DNA of 64,000 bases. Origin: Lichenicoccus roseus. Its GTDB lineage: Bacteria; Pseudomonadota; Alphaproteobacteria; Acetobacterales; Acetobacteraceae. A model generated the notes under the pieces. The model worked only from the letters and a program-made list of their open reading frames with translations, had not been told where the DNA came from and searched no databases. The stretch covers positions 806,001-870,000 of the forward strand of contig NZ_VCDI01000001.1 in assembly GCF_005844085.1 (NCBI RefSeq). The letters are read 5' to 3'. The translations under genes and the position numbers were made by a program. Below are positions 8,503-21,931 of the stretch, one piece after another (position 1 is the stretch's first letter; each line of letters starts with the position of its first letter).

Positions 8503-9546
8503 ATGCAGTCAACTCCGCTTTCCACCGCCCTCCTGCACCGGGTGGATCCCGAACGGGCGCACCAGCTCGCCATCGCCGGGCTGCTGCTCGGCCTCGGCGG
8601 CCATCACGACGGCGCCAGCGACCCGGCGCTGGCGGTCGAGGCGATGGGGCTGCGCTTCGCCAACCCGATCGGCATCGCCGCCGGCTTCGACAAGGACGCC
8701 AGGGTGGTGCGCCCGCTGGCGCGTCTCGGCTTCGGCTTCGTGGAGGCCGGCACGGTGACGCCGCTGCCGCAGTCGGGCAATGCGCATCCGCGCCTGTTCC
8801 GGCTGCCGGAGGACGGCGCCATCATCAACCGGATGGGCTTCAACAATCGCGGCATCGACGCGGCTCTTGCCCGGCTGGCGAGGCTGCGCCGGGTGCCGGG
8901 CGTGCCGGTCGGGCTCAATCTCGGCATCAACAAGCAGGGCGCGGCGCCGCTCGACGACTATCCGATGCTGGTCCAGGCGGCGTCGCCGCTGGTCGACTAC
9001 CTGGTCATCAACCTCTCCTCGCCCAACACTCCCGGCCTACGCGACCTGCAGCAGCCGGACCGGGTAGCCGGGCTGCTGCAGGCGATCGCGCCGGCGCGCC
9101 GGACCCGGCGGCCACTGCTGGTCAAGCTGTCGCCCGACATCGCGCCGGGTGGTCTTGCCGACCTGGTCGAGGCGGTGATCGCCGGTGGTGCGGACGGCCT
9201 GATCGTTACCAATACGACGCTGGCGCGGCCGGAATGGCTGCGCTCGCACCATTCACGGGAGAGCGGCGGCCTCTCCGGCGAGCCGCTGCGGGCGCGCAGC
9301 ACGGCGATGCTGGCGGCGGTGGCGCGCATCGCGAAGGGCCGCCTCGCCCTGGTCGGCTGCGGCGGCATCGCCAGCGCGCAGGATGTGCTGGACAAGGTGC
9401 GGGCCGGCGCCGACCTGGTGCAGCTCTACACCGGCTTCGTGCAGCATGGCCCGGGGCTGGTGGCCCGGATGCTGCGCGACCTTCCGCCGCTGCTGCGCCA
9501 GCAGGGGTTGGCCCGCCTGGCCGACGCGAAGGGAACCGCCCTGTGA
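8503..9546 (+). CDS. pyrD: Dihydroorotate dehydrogenase (quinone), class 2
   Basis: Oxidises dihydroorotate to orotate in pyrimidine synthesis, passing electrons to the membrane quinone pool. It is 347 residues long. The class 2 features are visible: an N-terminal amphipathic helical extension (LLHRVDPERAHQLAIAGLL), FMN-binding GIAAGFDKDA at 57-66, NRMGFNN at 109-115, the catalytic serine in NLSSPNTPGLR at 170-180, KLSPD, and GCGGIASAQD near the C-terminus. The ATG at 8503 is preceded by AGAAGGGG. The downstream HAD gene starts at a GTG overlapping the pyrD stop. Confidence 0.95.
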   Translation: MQSTPLSTALLHRVDPERAHQLAIAGLLLGLGGHHDGASDPALAVEAMGLRFANPIGIAAGFDKDARVVRPLARLGFGFVEAGTVTPLPQSGNAHPRLFRLPEDGAIINRMGFNNRGIDAALARLARLRRVPGVPVGLNLGINKQGAAPLDDYPMLVQAASPLVDYLVINLSSPNTPGLRDLQQPDRVAGLLQAIAPARRTRRPLLVKLSPDIAPGGLADLVEAVIAGGADGLIVTNTTLARPEWLRSHHSRESGGLSGEPLRARSTAMLAAVARIAKGRLALVGCGGIASAQDVLDKVRAGADLVQLYTGFVQHGPGLVARMLRDLPPLLRQQGLARLADAKGTAL

Positions 9547-10424
9547 GCAGCCAGACAGACCAGCCCGCTCCGATCCGCCATCTCGATCGGCTGTCCTCGA
9601 TCGCCGGCAATTATGACGGTTACATCGTCGATCTATGGGGCGTCGTGCATGACGGCGTGACCCCCTACCCCGGCGCGATTGCCTGCCTGCAGCGCCTGCG
9701 CGAGGCCGGCAAGCGCGTCGTGCTGCTCTCCAACGCGCCGCGGCGGGTTGCACCGGTGCAGGCGGGGCTGCGCCGGATGGGGCTGCCCGACGACAGCTAT
9801 GACGGCATCCTGACCAGCGGCGAGGCTACCCGTGTCATGCTGGAGCAGCGCACCGACCCCTGGATCGCTTCTGTCGGGCGCAGGGTGCTGCATCTCGGTC
9901 CGGAGAAGGACGCCAGCGTCTATGCCGGGCTCGATCTCACGCTGGTGACCGCCCCCGGCGATGCCGACCTGCTGCTCAATACCGGCCCGGACGACGACAG
10001 CGCCGAGGATGTGCTCGCGATCTACGCACCGCTGCTGCGCGCCTGCGGCGAGGCCAGGGTGCCGATGCTCTGCGCCAACCCGGACCTGGAGATCGTACGC
10101 GGCGGCAAGCGGATCGTCTGCGCGGGCCTGCTGGCGAGCCAGTATGCCCAGCTCGGCGGCCAGGTACGCTCGATCGGCAAGCCGCATCCCGAAGTCTATG
10201 CACAGGTGCTTGACATGCTCGCAGTGCCGCGGGACCGGGTGCTGGCCGTGGGCGACGCACTCGCCACCGACATCGCCGGCGCAAAGGCTGCCGGGATAGC
10301 CTCATGCTGGGTGCTCGGCGGCATCCACGCCGAAATGATCGGCGACAACATGGCGCTCGCTGAGGCGGAAGCAGGCAGCGCCGGTCTCGCCCCGGTCGCC
10401 ACGATCCCCTCGCTCGGATGGTGA
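9543..10424 (+). CDS. HAD-superfamily hydrolase, subfamily IIA (TIGR01459-like)
   Basis: A 293-residue cytosolic phosphatase-like enzyme. Motif I is YIVDLWGVVHDG (about 28-39), where the first Asp is the nucleophile; the usual second Asp of DxD is replaced (DLW), as is typical of this subgroup. Motif II is LLSNAPRR, and motifs III and IV lie at GKPHPEVYAQVL and VGDALATDIAGAKAAG. This matches the family of HAD IIA hydrolases found in alphaproteobacteria, whose substrate is not established. Translation starts at the GTG at 9543, overlapping the pyrD TGA (GTGA), so it is translationally coupled to pyrD and may act in nucleotide or phosphosugar turnover. Confidence 0.9.
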   Translation: MSSQTDQPAPIRHLDRLSSIAGNYDGYIVDLWGVVHDGVTPYPGAIACLQRLREAGKRVVLLSNAPRRVAPVQAGLRRMGLPDDSYDGILTSGEATRVMLEQRTDPWIASVGRRVLHLGPEKDASVYAGLDLTLVTAPGDADLLLNTGPDDDSAEDVLAIYAPLLRACGEARVPMLCANPDLEIVRGGKRIVCAGLLASQYAQLGGQVRSIGKPHPEVYAQVLDMLAVPRDRVLAVGDALATDIAGAKAAGIASCWVLGGIHAEMIGDNMALAEAEAGSAGLAPVATIPSLGW

Positions 10425-10589
10425 CTTCCGAACGAGGAGGGTACCCGGAATTTTCTGCTGCCGGATGAGGGCCGGCCTCGGGCCCACGCCCGCCGCGACC
10501 CTCGGATAAGCGGAGCGGAGCGGCCAACTTTTCGCGAGCACCGGAGCGATACGTCGGATCGCCAGCCGCAGGGATTTAAGGAAGCCCTC

Positions 10590-11171
10590 TCAGGCGTGGC
10601 CGGCTACCCGGGATAGGCGGATCGGATCGATGCTCAGCGAGGCGAGCGCGCGCCGCCACTTGTTGTCGTGCTCGCTGCCGAACACGATCGCCTCGGTCGC
10701 CGGGGCGGACAGCCAGGCATTCTGCTGGATCTCCTCCTCGAGTTGGCCCGGCGCCCACGTCGCATGACCGAGCGCCAGCAGCGCATGACGCGGACCGGCG
10801 CCGTCGGCGATCACCCTCAGCACGTCGAGGCTGGCGGTCAGCACGATACCGTCATCCACCGCCAGGCTGCCATCCCCGGTCCAGTCGGCGCTGTGCAGCA
10901 CGAAGCCGCGGGAATTCTCGACCGGACCGCCGGCGCACAGCGCAATGCGTCGACGCGGCGGCACGGGCGCCACACCGAGCTGCTCGAGCAGGTCGTCGAA
11001 GCCGGGCTGGCCGAGGCGGCGGTTGACGACCAGCCCCATCGCGCCATCCTCGGCGGAGTGCGCGCAGAGGAACACCACGCTCTGCGCGAACGGCGAAGAC
11101 ACCAGCGCCGGCATGGCAATCAGCAGGCGGCCGGTCAGGCTGGCATCGGGATCTGGCTGCAGTGGGAACAT
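10590..11171 (-). CDS. YqgE/AlgH family protein (UPF0301)
   Basis: A 193-residue protein of the conserved DUF179 family. Family signatures are clear: SLTGRLLIAMPAL near the N-terminus, FLCAHSAEDGAMGLVVNRRL at about 34-53, CAGGPVENSRGFVLH in the middle, and LLALGHATWAPGQLEEEIQQNAWL near 130-152. The molecular role is not settled; in several bacteria the family is linked to envelope or exopolysaccharide control. It is transcribed alone and divergently from a small gene at 11239. The ATG at 11171 is the first in frame and the length matches the family. Confidence 0.9.
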   Translation of the reverse strand: MFPLQPDPDASLTGRLLIAMPALVSSPFAQSVVFLCAHSAEDGAMGLVVNRRLGQPGFDDLLEQLGVAPVPPRRRIALCAGGPVENSRGFVLHSADWTGDGSLAVDDGIVLTASLDVLRVIADGAGPRHALLALGHATWAPGQLEEEIQQNAWLSAPATEAIVFGSEHDNKWRRALASLSIDPIRLSRVAGHA

Positions 11172-11238
11172 GCCTCAGATGTGGCAGGATGCCGGTGCTG
11201 TGCAAGCGCCGCGTGTGCAACAGAAGCGGATCAAGGCC

Positions 11239-11523
11239 ATGCCCTTTACGCTCGCCTTCCGGACCGAGCCGGTTCCCGGCATCCCGCCGCCGCCTGCAGA
11301 ACCCGCCCAGCCGCGTCGCCGGCCGGTCGACCTGCCGCAGGACCGGCACGAGCATTTCGGCACCGGGGAGGCGGCGCTGACCCGGGTGCTGGAGCTGCTG
11401 CCGGCGCCGCAATGGCTCAACCTGCGCCTGTTCGGGCCAGACGGCCGTCAGATTGCCGATCAGGCGGCGCTGGCACGCATGGTGGCGGAGGCGACAGGGC
11501 GGGTTTCGCCGCACCGGTCGTAG
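11239..11523 (+). CDS. Hypothetical 94-residue protein
   Basis: Not recognised. It starts at the ATG at 11239 with AAGG upstream. The N-terminal half is rich in proline (PGIPPPPAEPAQPRRRPVDLP), and the C-terminal half is a plausible small folded region with a helix (EAALTRVLELL) followed by NLRLFGPDGRQIADQAALARMV. Codon use matches the neighbours. No signal peptide or membrane helix is present. It lies between the divergent yqgE gene and ohr. The following 86 bases hold no gene. Confidence 0.5.
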   Translation: MPFTLAFRTEPVPGIPPPPAEPAQPRRRPVDLPQDRHEHFGTGEAALTRVLELLPAPQWLNLRLFGPDGRQIADQAALARMVAEATGRVSPHRS

Positions 11524-11609
11524 GCGCCCAACCCTGACCGCCGCCTTGCGTTGCTCCGCCGCAAGGTCGTGCGACATCGAGCAAGCCGGCCGCAATCAGG
11601 AGACGAAGC

Positions 11610-12020
11610 GTGGCATTCACGACCGAGGCAACGACTATCGCCGGCCGCAACGGCCATGTGGACACCGGCGACGGCGTGCTCTCGCTGGATCTCGCCGTGC
11701 CCAGGCCCGATGGAACGCCATCCAATCCGGCCGCGACGAATCCGGAGGCGCTGTTCGCCGCCGGCTACTCCGCCTGCTTCGGACAGGCGGTGCTGGCGGC
11801 AGCGGAGCTCGAGCATCTCAAGCCGGAGAATGTCGCCGTCACCGCGGTGGTGACCCTGCAGACCGAGAACCGCGATTTTCGCCTTTCGGTGATACTCAGG
11901 ACAAAGATCGACGGCGTCGATCGCAAAGCCGCCGAGACGCTGGTGCAGCGGGCGCACGAGTTGTGCCCGTATTCGAAAGCCACGCGGAACAACATCCCTG
12001 TCGAACTGGAAGTCCTATGA
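11610..12020 (+). CDS. ohr: Organic hydroperoxide resistance protein (OsmC/Ohr)
   Basis: A 136-residue thiol peroxidase that reduces organic hydroperoxides; active as a dimer in the cytosol. The two reactive cysteines are present: Cys56 in GYSACFGQA and Cys119 in ELCPYSKATRNNI, both in the conserved Ohr contexts. The Glu/Arg network residues around PEALFAAGY are also present. The start is a GTG at 11610 preceded by CAGGAGA. No OhrR repressor gene is adjacent. The stop overlaps the ATG of the SDR gene (ATGA), so the two are probably co-translated. Confidence 0.92.
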   Translation: MAFTTEATTIAGRNGHVDTGDGVLSLDLAVPRPDGTPSNPAATNPEALFAAGYSACFGQAVLAAAELEHLKPENVAVTAVVTLQTENRDFRLSVILRTKIDGVDRKAAETLVQRAHELCPYSKATRNNIPVELEVL

Positions 12021-12790
12021 GCCAAGCAGCCCAGACCATCCTGGTCACCGGAGCCACCGCCGGTTTCGGCCGCGCCATCGCACAGCGTTTCGTGCGCGAC
12101 GGGCATCGCGTCATCGCCACCGGCCGCCGCCAGGACCGGCTGCAGGCGCTGGCCGGTGAGCTGGGTGACCGGCTGCATCCGCTGGTGCTCGACATGACCG
12201 ACGCCGGATCGCTGGCGGCGCTGCCGGGCAGCCTGCCGGCCGAATGGCGCGAGATCGACGTGCTGGTGAACAATGCCGGGCTGGCACTTGGCCTGGGCCC
12301 GGCCCAGGATGCGAAGCTTGCCGACTGGGAGCAGATGATCGCGACCAACGTGACCGGCCTGGTGCAACTCACCCACGCGCTGCTACCCGGCATGGTGGCG
12401 CGCGATCGCGGCCACGTGGTCACCATCGGCAGCGTCGCGGGCGAGTATCCCTATCCCGGTGGCAACGTCTACGGCGCTACCAAGGCGTTCGTGCGCCAGT
12501 TCGTGCTGAACCTGAAGGCCGATCTCGCCGGCACCGGCGTGCGGGTCACCGACGTCGAGCCCGGCCTGGTCGGCGGCAGCGAGTTCAGCCAGGTGCGGTT
12601 CGGCGGGGACGCGGCCAAGGCGGCGAAGGTCTACGAGGGCACCACGCCGCTGACGCCGGATGATATCGCCGAGAGTGTCGCCTGGGTGGTCGGGCTGCCG
12701 GCGCATGTGAACATCAACCGGATCGAGCTGATGCCCACCTGCCAGTCCGCAGGCCCGTTCCAGATCAAGCGCCAGAGTACCGGAGGCTGA
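12017..12790 (+). CDS. Short-chain dehydrogenase/reductase, YdfG-like
   Basis: A 257-residue NAD(P)-dependent oxidoreductase. The Rossmann motif TGATAGFGRA lies at about 11-20, NNAG at about 85-88, and the catalytic Ser, Tyr and Lys are in TIGSVAGEYPYPGGNVYGATKA (Tyr-x3-Lys). The arginines of GRRQDRL after strand 2 favour NADP. It resembles 3-hydroxy acid / serine dehydrogenase YdfG in its C-terminal half (DVEPGLVGGSEFSQVRF, RIELMPTCQS). It overlaps ohr by ATGA, so it may help clear carbonyl products formed under peroxide stress; that link is inference. The substrate is not known. Confidence 0.9.
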   Translation: MSQAAQTILVTGATAGFGRAIAQRFVRDGHRVIATGRRQDRLQALAGELGDRLHPLVLDMTDAGSLAALPGSLPAEWREIDVLVNNAGLALGLGPAQDAKLADWEQMIATNVTGLVQLTHALLPGMVARDRGHVVTIGSVAGEYPYPGGNVYGATKAFVRQFVLNLKADLAGTGVRVTDVEPGLVGGSEFSQVRFGGDAAKAAKVYEGTTPLTPDDIAESVAWVVGLPAHVNINRIELMPTCQSAGPFQIKRQSTGG

Positions 12791-12794
12791 GGTC

Positions 12795-13682
12795 ATGCCG
12801 CATCCGGAGCTGAAGGCGATCCTGGAGCGCTATCGCATCGATGACGGCGACGGCTTCAGGCTTGCCGACCACGATCCCGACGACAAGGGAGGCGTGGATT
12901 TCGGCAAGGGCGCAGGCGAGGCCTTGCTGGCGGTCGCCGTCGAGCGGCTATCGGAACTGCAGCAGCTGCTCTACGCAGATGCAAGCTGGTCGGTGCTCGC
13001 GGTGTTCCAGGCGATGGATGGCGGCGGCAAGGACGGCACCATCAAGCGGGTGATGTCCGGGGTCAACCCGCAGGGCGTGGCGGTGCATTCCTTCAAGCAG
13101 CCCGGCCCGGTCGAGCTGGGCCACGACTTCCTCTGGCGTATCCATCAGGCGCTGCCGTTGCGGGGCCAGATCGGCATCTTCAACCGCAGCCACTACGAGG
13201 AGGTGCTGGTCACCCGGCTGCACCCGGAGGTGATCGACAAGCAGCACATCCCCGAGGAGCTGCGCGCCGGCGAACGCTTCTGGAAGCACCGCTACCAGGA
13301 TATCAGGGCGTTCGAACGCTATCTCGCGCGGCAGGGCGTCGTGGTGCTGAAGTTCTTCCTGAACATCTCGAAGGAGGAACAGCGCCAGCGGCTGCTGGCA
13401 CGCCTCGACGATCCAGGCAAGAACTGGAAGTTCTCCGAAGCCGACCTGAAGGAGCGCGCCCTGTGGGATGGCTACCAGGAAGCATACGAGGGTGCGATCC
13501 GCGAGACGGCCCGTCCGAAGGCGCCGTGGTTCGTCGTCCCCGGCAACCATAAATGGTTTGCCCACCTGGTCGTAGTGCAGGCGATGATCGACGCGCTTGA
13601 AGCACTCGATCTGAAACCGCCCTCCCCAGCCAGCCGGAAGGTGCTCGACGCTTCCAGGCATGCTCTCAAGGGCGAGAAGTAG
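12795..13682 (+). CDS. ppk2: Polyphosphate kinase 2 family protein
   Basis: A 295-residue kinase that transfers phosphate between polyphosphate and nucleotides. The Walker A motif is FQAMDGGGKDGTIKRV (about 71-86), Walker B is GIFNRSHYEEVLV (about 128-140), and the lid region has RYQDIRAFERYL and LDDPGKNWKFSEADL. The length and the GNHKWFAHLVV block match single-domain PPK2 proteins of the TIGR03709 type. Whether it favours AMP, ADP or GDP cannot be decided by eye. GGAGG precedes the ATG, which lies 4 bases after the SDR stop, so it is likely the last gene of an ohr-SDR-ppk2 unit ending at a hairpin at 13712. Confidence 0.9.
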   Translation: MPHPELKAILERYRIDDGDGFRLADHDPDDKGGVDFGKGAGEALLAVAVERLSELQQLLYADASWSVLAVFQAMDGGGKDGTIKRVMSGVNPQGVAVHSFKQPGPVELGHDFLWRIHQALPLRGQIGIFNRSHYEEVLVTRLHPEVIDKQHIPEELRAGERFWKHRYQDIRAFERYLARQGVVVLKFFLNISKEEQRQRLLARLDDPGKNWKFSEADLKERALWDGYQEAYEGAIRETARPKAPWFVVPGNHKWFAHLVVVQAMIDALEALDLKPPSPASRKVLDASRHALKGEK

Positions 13683-13711
13683 CGCTCCGGCCGTGCATTC
13701 GGACATGACAA

Positions 13712-13741
13712 CGCCGGCCCTGTCTTGTGACGGGGCCGGCG
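13712..13741. terminator. Bidirectional hairpin between ppk2 and clpA
   Basis: A 9-bp perfect GC-rich stem (CGCCGGCCC pairing with GGGCCGGCG) with a 12-base loop lies in the 84-base gap between two convergent genes. A short T-rich run (GTGTTTTA) follows on the plus strand. This fits an intrinsic terminator serving both directions, though the T-tract is weak and not immediately adjacent. Confidence 0.5.
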
Positions 13742-13766
13742 CTGCCGATGTGTTTTAGCAGATGGA

Positions 13767-16130
<2,364 letters not shown>

Positions 16131-16369
16131 GGATGACGCTCCTTCCGATCAGGCCAGCCCGATAACGCACCGAGGACACCCTGACGCAGTTCAGGCGATA
16201 TCTTTGGAGCGTTTGGCAGCGAAGGCCAGAGAAAACGCCCCGATGAAGGGGCTGGACTCGAAATGGGGAGGGCCGAACGGTCCGCAAAGGGCCGGTGGCG
16301 CACATGACGCGCAATCAATCGCAACCCTACCCCTGCGCATTGACGCGACAGTGGGCGTGGCCGACGCGG

Positions 16370-16714
16370 TCAGTCCTTCTCGATCGTGCACTGCAGCGGG
16401 TGCTGGTTCTGGCGCGCCAGATCCATCACCTGGGTGACCTTGGTCTCGGCGACCTCGTAGGTGAACACGCCGCAGACACCGACACCGCGCTTGTGAACGT
16501 GCAGCATGATGCGGGTGGCCTCCTCCCGGGTCTTCTGGAAGAAGCGCTCCAGGACGTGGACGACGAACTCCATCGGCGTGTAGTCGTCGTTCAGCATCAA
16601 CACCTTGTACATCGCGGGCTTGCGCGTGCGTGGACGCGCCTTGACGACGACCCCGGTATTCGGGTTGCCGTCGCCCGGCGGGTTGCCCTGATTGTTCTTG
16701 TCGGTGTCGCTCAT
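16370..16714 (-). CDS. clpS: ClpS adaptor (N-end rule)
   Basis: A 114-residue adaptor that binds proteins with N-terminal bulky hydrophobic residues and hands them to ClpA. The conserved core is visible: [20 protein letters not shown] (Asn-Asp pair and Met of the N-degron pocket), then [24 protein letters not shown] with the conserved His. The unstructured N-terminal arm ([15 protein letters not shown]) is typical. The start is taken as the ATG at 16714, preceded by GAGG; another ATG two codons upstream is equally possible. It is separated from clpA by 239 bases without a gene. Confidence 0.93.
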   Translation of the reverse strand: MSDTDKNNQGNPPGDGNPNTGVVVKARPRTRKPAMYKVLMLNDDYTPMEFVVHVLERFFQKTREEATRIMLHVHKRGVGVCGVFTYEVAETKVTQVMDLARQNQHPLQCTIEKD

Positions 16715-17085
16715 CCTCATGCCGAGATAAGGCCGCTGATCGGGGCCCGCAAGCATCGCAAGCGCCGTAGGGCTGGCTCGATCGTGCTGCGACGCATTCT
16801 GCATGCCTCCGTTATATTGGGATTTCTCCAACTCTTGGAAGCGTCGCCGTGCAGCACGTATCGATGGCGTAGCGGCCACAGTTCTGCCACCGCGCCAGAC
16901 TAGGCGGCCAAGCCCTTATGATTGGGGGAGAATCCTGTGGACGCGACGGACTGGGCCAGATTACGGTAACGTCATCACGCCGATGCGAGGCAGCCGGAGA
17001 TCGGCGTTGCGGGTGGGGTAGGACCAGGCTTTTGCTCCAGGTGCCCAGGCAATGCCGCGGGTGATGGGGCAGCGGGAGACGGCGC
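16715..17085. other. Intergenic region between clpS and the carboxypeptidase gene
   Basis: This 371-base gap separates two divergent genes, so it must hold both promoters. I see no open frame with a ribosome binding site, no strong hairpin with a T-run and no repeat. The only clear element is GGGAG at about 17074-17078, the ribosome binding site of the downstream carboxypeptidase gene. Confidence 0.5.
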
Positions 17086-18252
17086 ATGGCTGCAGACACG
17101 ACCTCACCTGTGCGCCGGTTCGGGCTCCGCTCGCTGATTGCGGCGGCCCTCGGATGCACGGTGTCGCTGCAGGCCGCCCCGGCCCGTGCCCAGTATGTCG
17201 GCCAGGTCAGCTCCTTCGTGATGGACGCCCAGACCGGCCAGGTGCTGCAGCAGTATAACCCCGACCTGCAGCGCTACCCGGCCAGCCTCACCAAGCTGAT
17301 GACGCTGTATCTTGCCTTCCAGTCGCTGCGCGCCAACCGCATCAATCTCGACCAGGCGGTGCCGGTCTCGCTGCATGCCTCCTCGATGGAGCCGTCCAAG
17401 CTCGGGCTGGTGCCCGGGACCTATGTGACCGTCGAACAGGCCATTCTCGCCCTGGTCACCAAGTCCGCCAACGACGCCGCATGCGCGCTGGGCGAGATGA
17501 TGGGCGGCGGCGACGAGCGGCGCTTCGCCCAGGTCATGACCCAGCAGGCCCGCCTGCTCGGCATGAGCAACACCACCTTCCGCAATGCCTCCGGCCTGCC
17601 CGACCCCGAACAGGTCTCGACGGCGCGCGACTTCGCGATCCTGGCCCGCAGCCTGATCCGCGACTTCCCGGAGCAGTATCACTACTTCTCGGTGCCGGCC
17701 TTCATGTTCCATGGCCGCTACATCGGCAACCACGACCCGATGCTGCGCAGCTACCCCGGCGCGGACGGCCTCAAGACCGGCTACACCGCCGATGCCGGGC
17801 ACAACCTCGTGTCCTCGGCGGTGCGCGGCAATGTCCGGCTGATCGGCGTAATCCTCGGCGCGCGCAGCAACCCGCAGCGCAGCGCGATGATGACCAACAT
17901 CCTCGATGCCGGGTTCCAGCGCGAAGGCGTGCCGATCGAGGCGCGGCCGGCGGTGCGGCCGCTGGCGACCGGCATGACCCTGGTGTCGGCCGACAGCGCA
18001 CCGCGCGGCTGGCTCGGGCGGCATGGCCGCCGTCACGCCGGGCGGACCCGGCTGGCGACCCATCTGACAATCTTCCGTCGTGGCCACGGCCTGCATGCCC
18101 TGCATCTGGCGCGTTACACCCTGGTCGGTGCGCGCGTGCATCTGGCCGGCGCACATTTCCGCCGCGGTCCGGGCCATGGCCGCCATGCAGCGCGCCTGCG
18201 CCTGACCGATGCCCGGCCGGGGGGGCACGTCGCCGACCTGGCGGATGGCTGA
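17086..18252 (+). CDS. D-alanyl-D-alanine carboxypeptidase (PBP5/6 family)
   Basis: A 388-residue periplasmic serine carboxypeptidase that trims peptidoglycan pentapeptides. A signal peptide covers residues 1-35 (cleavage near ARA-QY). The three active-site motifs are intact: SLTK at 67-70, SAN at 127-129 and KTG at 230-232. After about residue 305 the protein changes character: the last 80 residues are extremely rich in Arg, His and Gly (for example GRHGRRHAGRTRLATHL) instead of the usual PBP5 C-domain or SPOR domain. This tail may be a poorly conserved extension or the product of a frame change near 18000. GGGAG precedes the ATG at 17086. Confidence 0.88.
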   Translation: MAADTTSPVRRFGLRSLIAAALGCTVSLQAAPARAQYVGQVSSFVMDAQTGQVLQQYNPDLQRYPASLTKLMTLYLAFQSLRANRINLDQAVPVSLHASSMEPSKLGLVPGTYVTVEQAILALVTKSANDAACALGEMMGGGDERRFAQVMTQQARLLGMSNTTFRNASGLPDPEQVSTARDFAILARSLIRDFPEQYHYFSVPAFMFHGRYIGNHDPMLRSYPGADGLKTGYTADAGHNLVSSAVRGNVRLIGVILGARSNPQRSAMMTNILDAGFQREGVPIEARPAVRPLATGMTLVSADSAPRGWLGRHGRRHAGRTRLATHLTIFRRGHGLHALHLARYTLVGARVHLAGAHFRRGPGHGRHAARLRLTDARPGGHVADLADG

Positions 18253-19178
18253 CCGGTCCCGGAGCCGCGTCCTGTACTGACACCGCGACCTCCACCCGAC
18301 GCCGCGACATCATTGTGTCAGCGGCCTTGCGTTGCGCCTGCCGCCCGATCATTTTCGTAGTCGGCCAGGGTATCTCCCTCGGCGGGCAGGGCATGGCGGC
18401 GTCGAGGCCGCCGCAACGCGGGAGTCTGGATCATGGATGGTGAAGCGGAGGGAAGGCGCATCATCCTGCATCCGGCGGAGCATTTCGCCGGCATGCGCGA
18501 AGCGGGGCGCCTCGCCGCCCTGACGCTGGACATGATCACACCGCATGTGAAGCTTGGCGTGACCACCGGCGAGCTCGACCGGCTGATCCACGAGTTCACC
18601 CTCGACCACCACGCGACGCCGGCTACGCTGAACTATCGCGGCTATCCGAAGTCGAGCTGCATCTCGATCAACCACGTGGTCTGCCACGGGATACCCGGCG
18701 ATCGTAGGCTGCAGGAAGGCGACATCCTCAATATCGATGTCACCTCGATCCTTGACGGCTGGTACGGTGACAGCAGCCGGATGTATGTGGTGGGCCAGAT
18801 ACCCCGCCGCGCCGCGGTGCTGATCGACGTGACGTACGAGGCCCTGCAGCGCGGCATCTCCGCGGTGCAGCCGGGCCGTACGCTGGGCGATCTCGGCCAC
18901 GCCATCCAGTCCTATGTCGAGCAGCAGCGCTTCTCCGTGGTGCGAGATTTCTGCGGCCACGGCATCGGCCAGCGCTTCCACGAGGCGCCCAACATCCTGC
19001 ATTTCGGCAGGCCGGGCGACGGCATCGTGCTGGCGCCGGGGATGTTCTTCACCATCGAACCGATGGTGAATGCCGGCCGTCCGGACGTGAAGATCCTCGA
19101 TGATGGCTGGACCGCAGTGACCAGGGACCGCAGTCTGTCCGCACAGTTCGAGCACATGATCGGTGTGACGGAGGACGG

Positions 19179-21038
<1,860 letters not shown>

Positions 21039-21056
21039 CGCCGCCGCCGGGGAGGG

Positions 21057-21716
21057 TCATTCCGCATGGTGCATCAGGTGACGCAGCCTCGGAACATCGC
21101 GCAGCAACGGCACATCGCGCAGCACCTCGCCGCTCCCCTTGATGATCAACTCGATGGCGACGGCCAGCACGATCAGCAGGCCGATCCAGGCGATCCAGCG
21201 GTAGCGCTCCAGCAGGCGCGCCACCAGCGAGGCGGCCGCCCCCATCAGAAGCACCGAAACCGCGAGTCCGGTCACCAGGATCCAGGCATGCTGCTTGGCG
21301 GCCCCGGCCACCGCCAGCACGTTGTCCAGGCTCATCGAGAGGTCGGCCAGGACGATCCTGAGGACGACCCGGCGCAGGTGGCCCGGCCGTGCGGGGACGC
21401 CCACGGCCGCTTCTCCCGCAGGCAGCCGCGCCTGCCCGCTGAATTCCCGCATCATCCGCCAGCACACCCAGAGCAGCAGCAGGCCGCCCGCCAGCGTCAA
21501 GCCGATGATCTGCAGCAGGCGGAGCGCCAGCAGGGCGAACAGGATGCGGATGATCGTCGCCGCCGCGATGCCGAACAGGATGGCGAGACGACGCTCCCGC
21601 GCCGGCAGGCCCAGCACCGCGAGGGCCACCACCACGGCATTGTCGCCCGCAAGGGTGACATCGATCAGCAGCACCTGCGTCAGGATGAGCAGGTCTGTCA
21701 CCATCTGGTGCGTCAA
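21057..21716 (-). CDS. TerC family membrane protein (YjbE type)
   Basis: A 219-residue inner-membrane protein with about seven hydrophobic segments. The two conserved acidic membrane motifs of the family are present: TLAGDNAVVVAL near residue 22 and LSMSLDNVLAVAGA in the second half. Members act in metal-ion export, often manganese, or in tellurite resistance. The gene stands alone and is convergent with ggt. I looked upstream for a manganese (yybP-ykoY) riboswitch and did not find a convincing one. Confidence 0.85.
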   Translation of the reverse strand: MTHQMVTDLLILTQVLLIDVTLAGDNAVVVALAVLGLPARERRLAILFGIAAATIIRILFALLALRLLQIIGLTLAGGLLLLWVCWRMMREFSGQARLPAGEAAVGVPARPGHLRRVVLRIVLADLSMSLDNVLAVAGAAKQHAWILVTGLAVSVLLMGAAASLVARLLERYRWIAWIGLLIVLAVAIELIIKGSGEVLRDVPLLRDVPRLRHLMHHAE

Positions 21717-21931
21717 GGGGCGCAGGCTCCGGGAACTGACGGATTAAGGACTTGGACCCTACCCCTGGGATGGCCAGGGCGGGGCGGCGACCGCCATGTT
21801 GCATCGGTCCGACGCACGGTGCGTCCTGGCGCCGATGCGCCGAGCGTAATTTGGCGCACCGCGCAATTTTACTGTAATCAAGGCTGAGCCGGGCTTTGCC
21901 CCCGGGAGGCTGTGTCCATATAAGGCTCGCT

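Noticed and set aside
10425-10589. GC-rich gap with short inverted repeats after the HAD gene
   Set aside because: The repeats are short and compete with each other; no stem with a T-run or a known RNA fold could be supported.
21717-21931. Possible yybP-ykoY manganese riboswitch before the TerC gene
   Set aside because: The conserved loops of that motif are not present in the minus-strand leader; only ordinary GC-rich sequence is seen.
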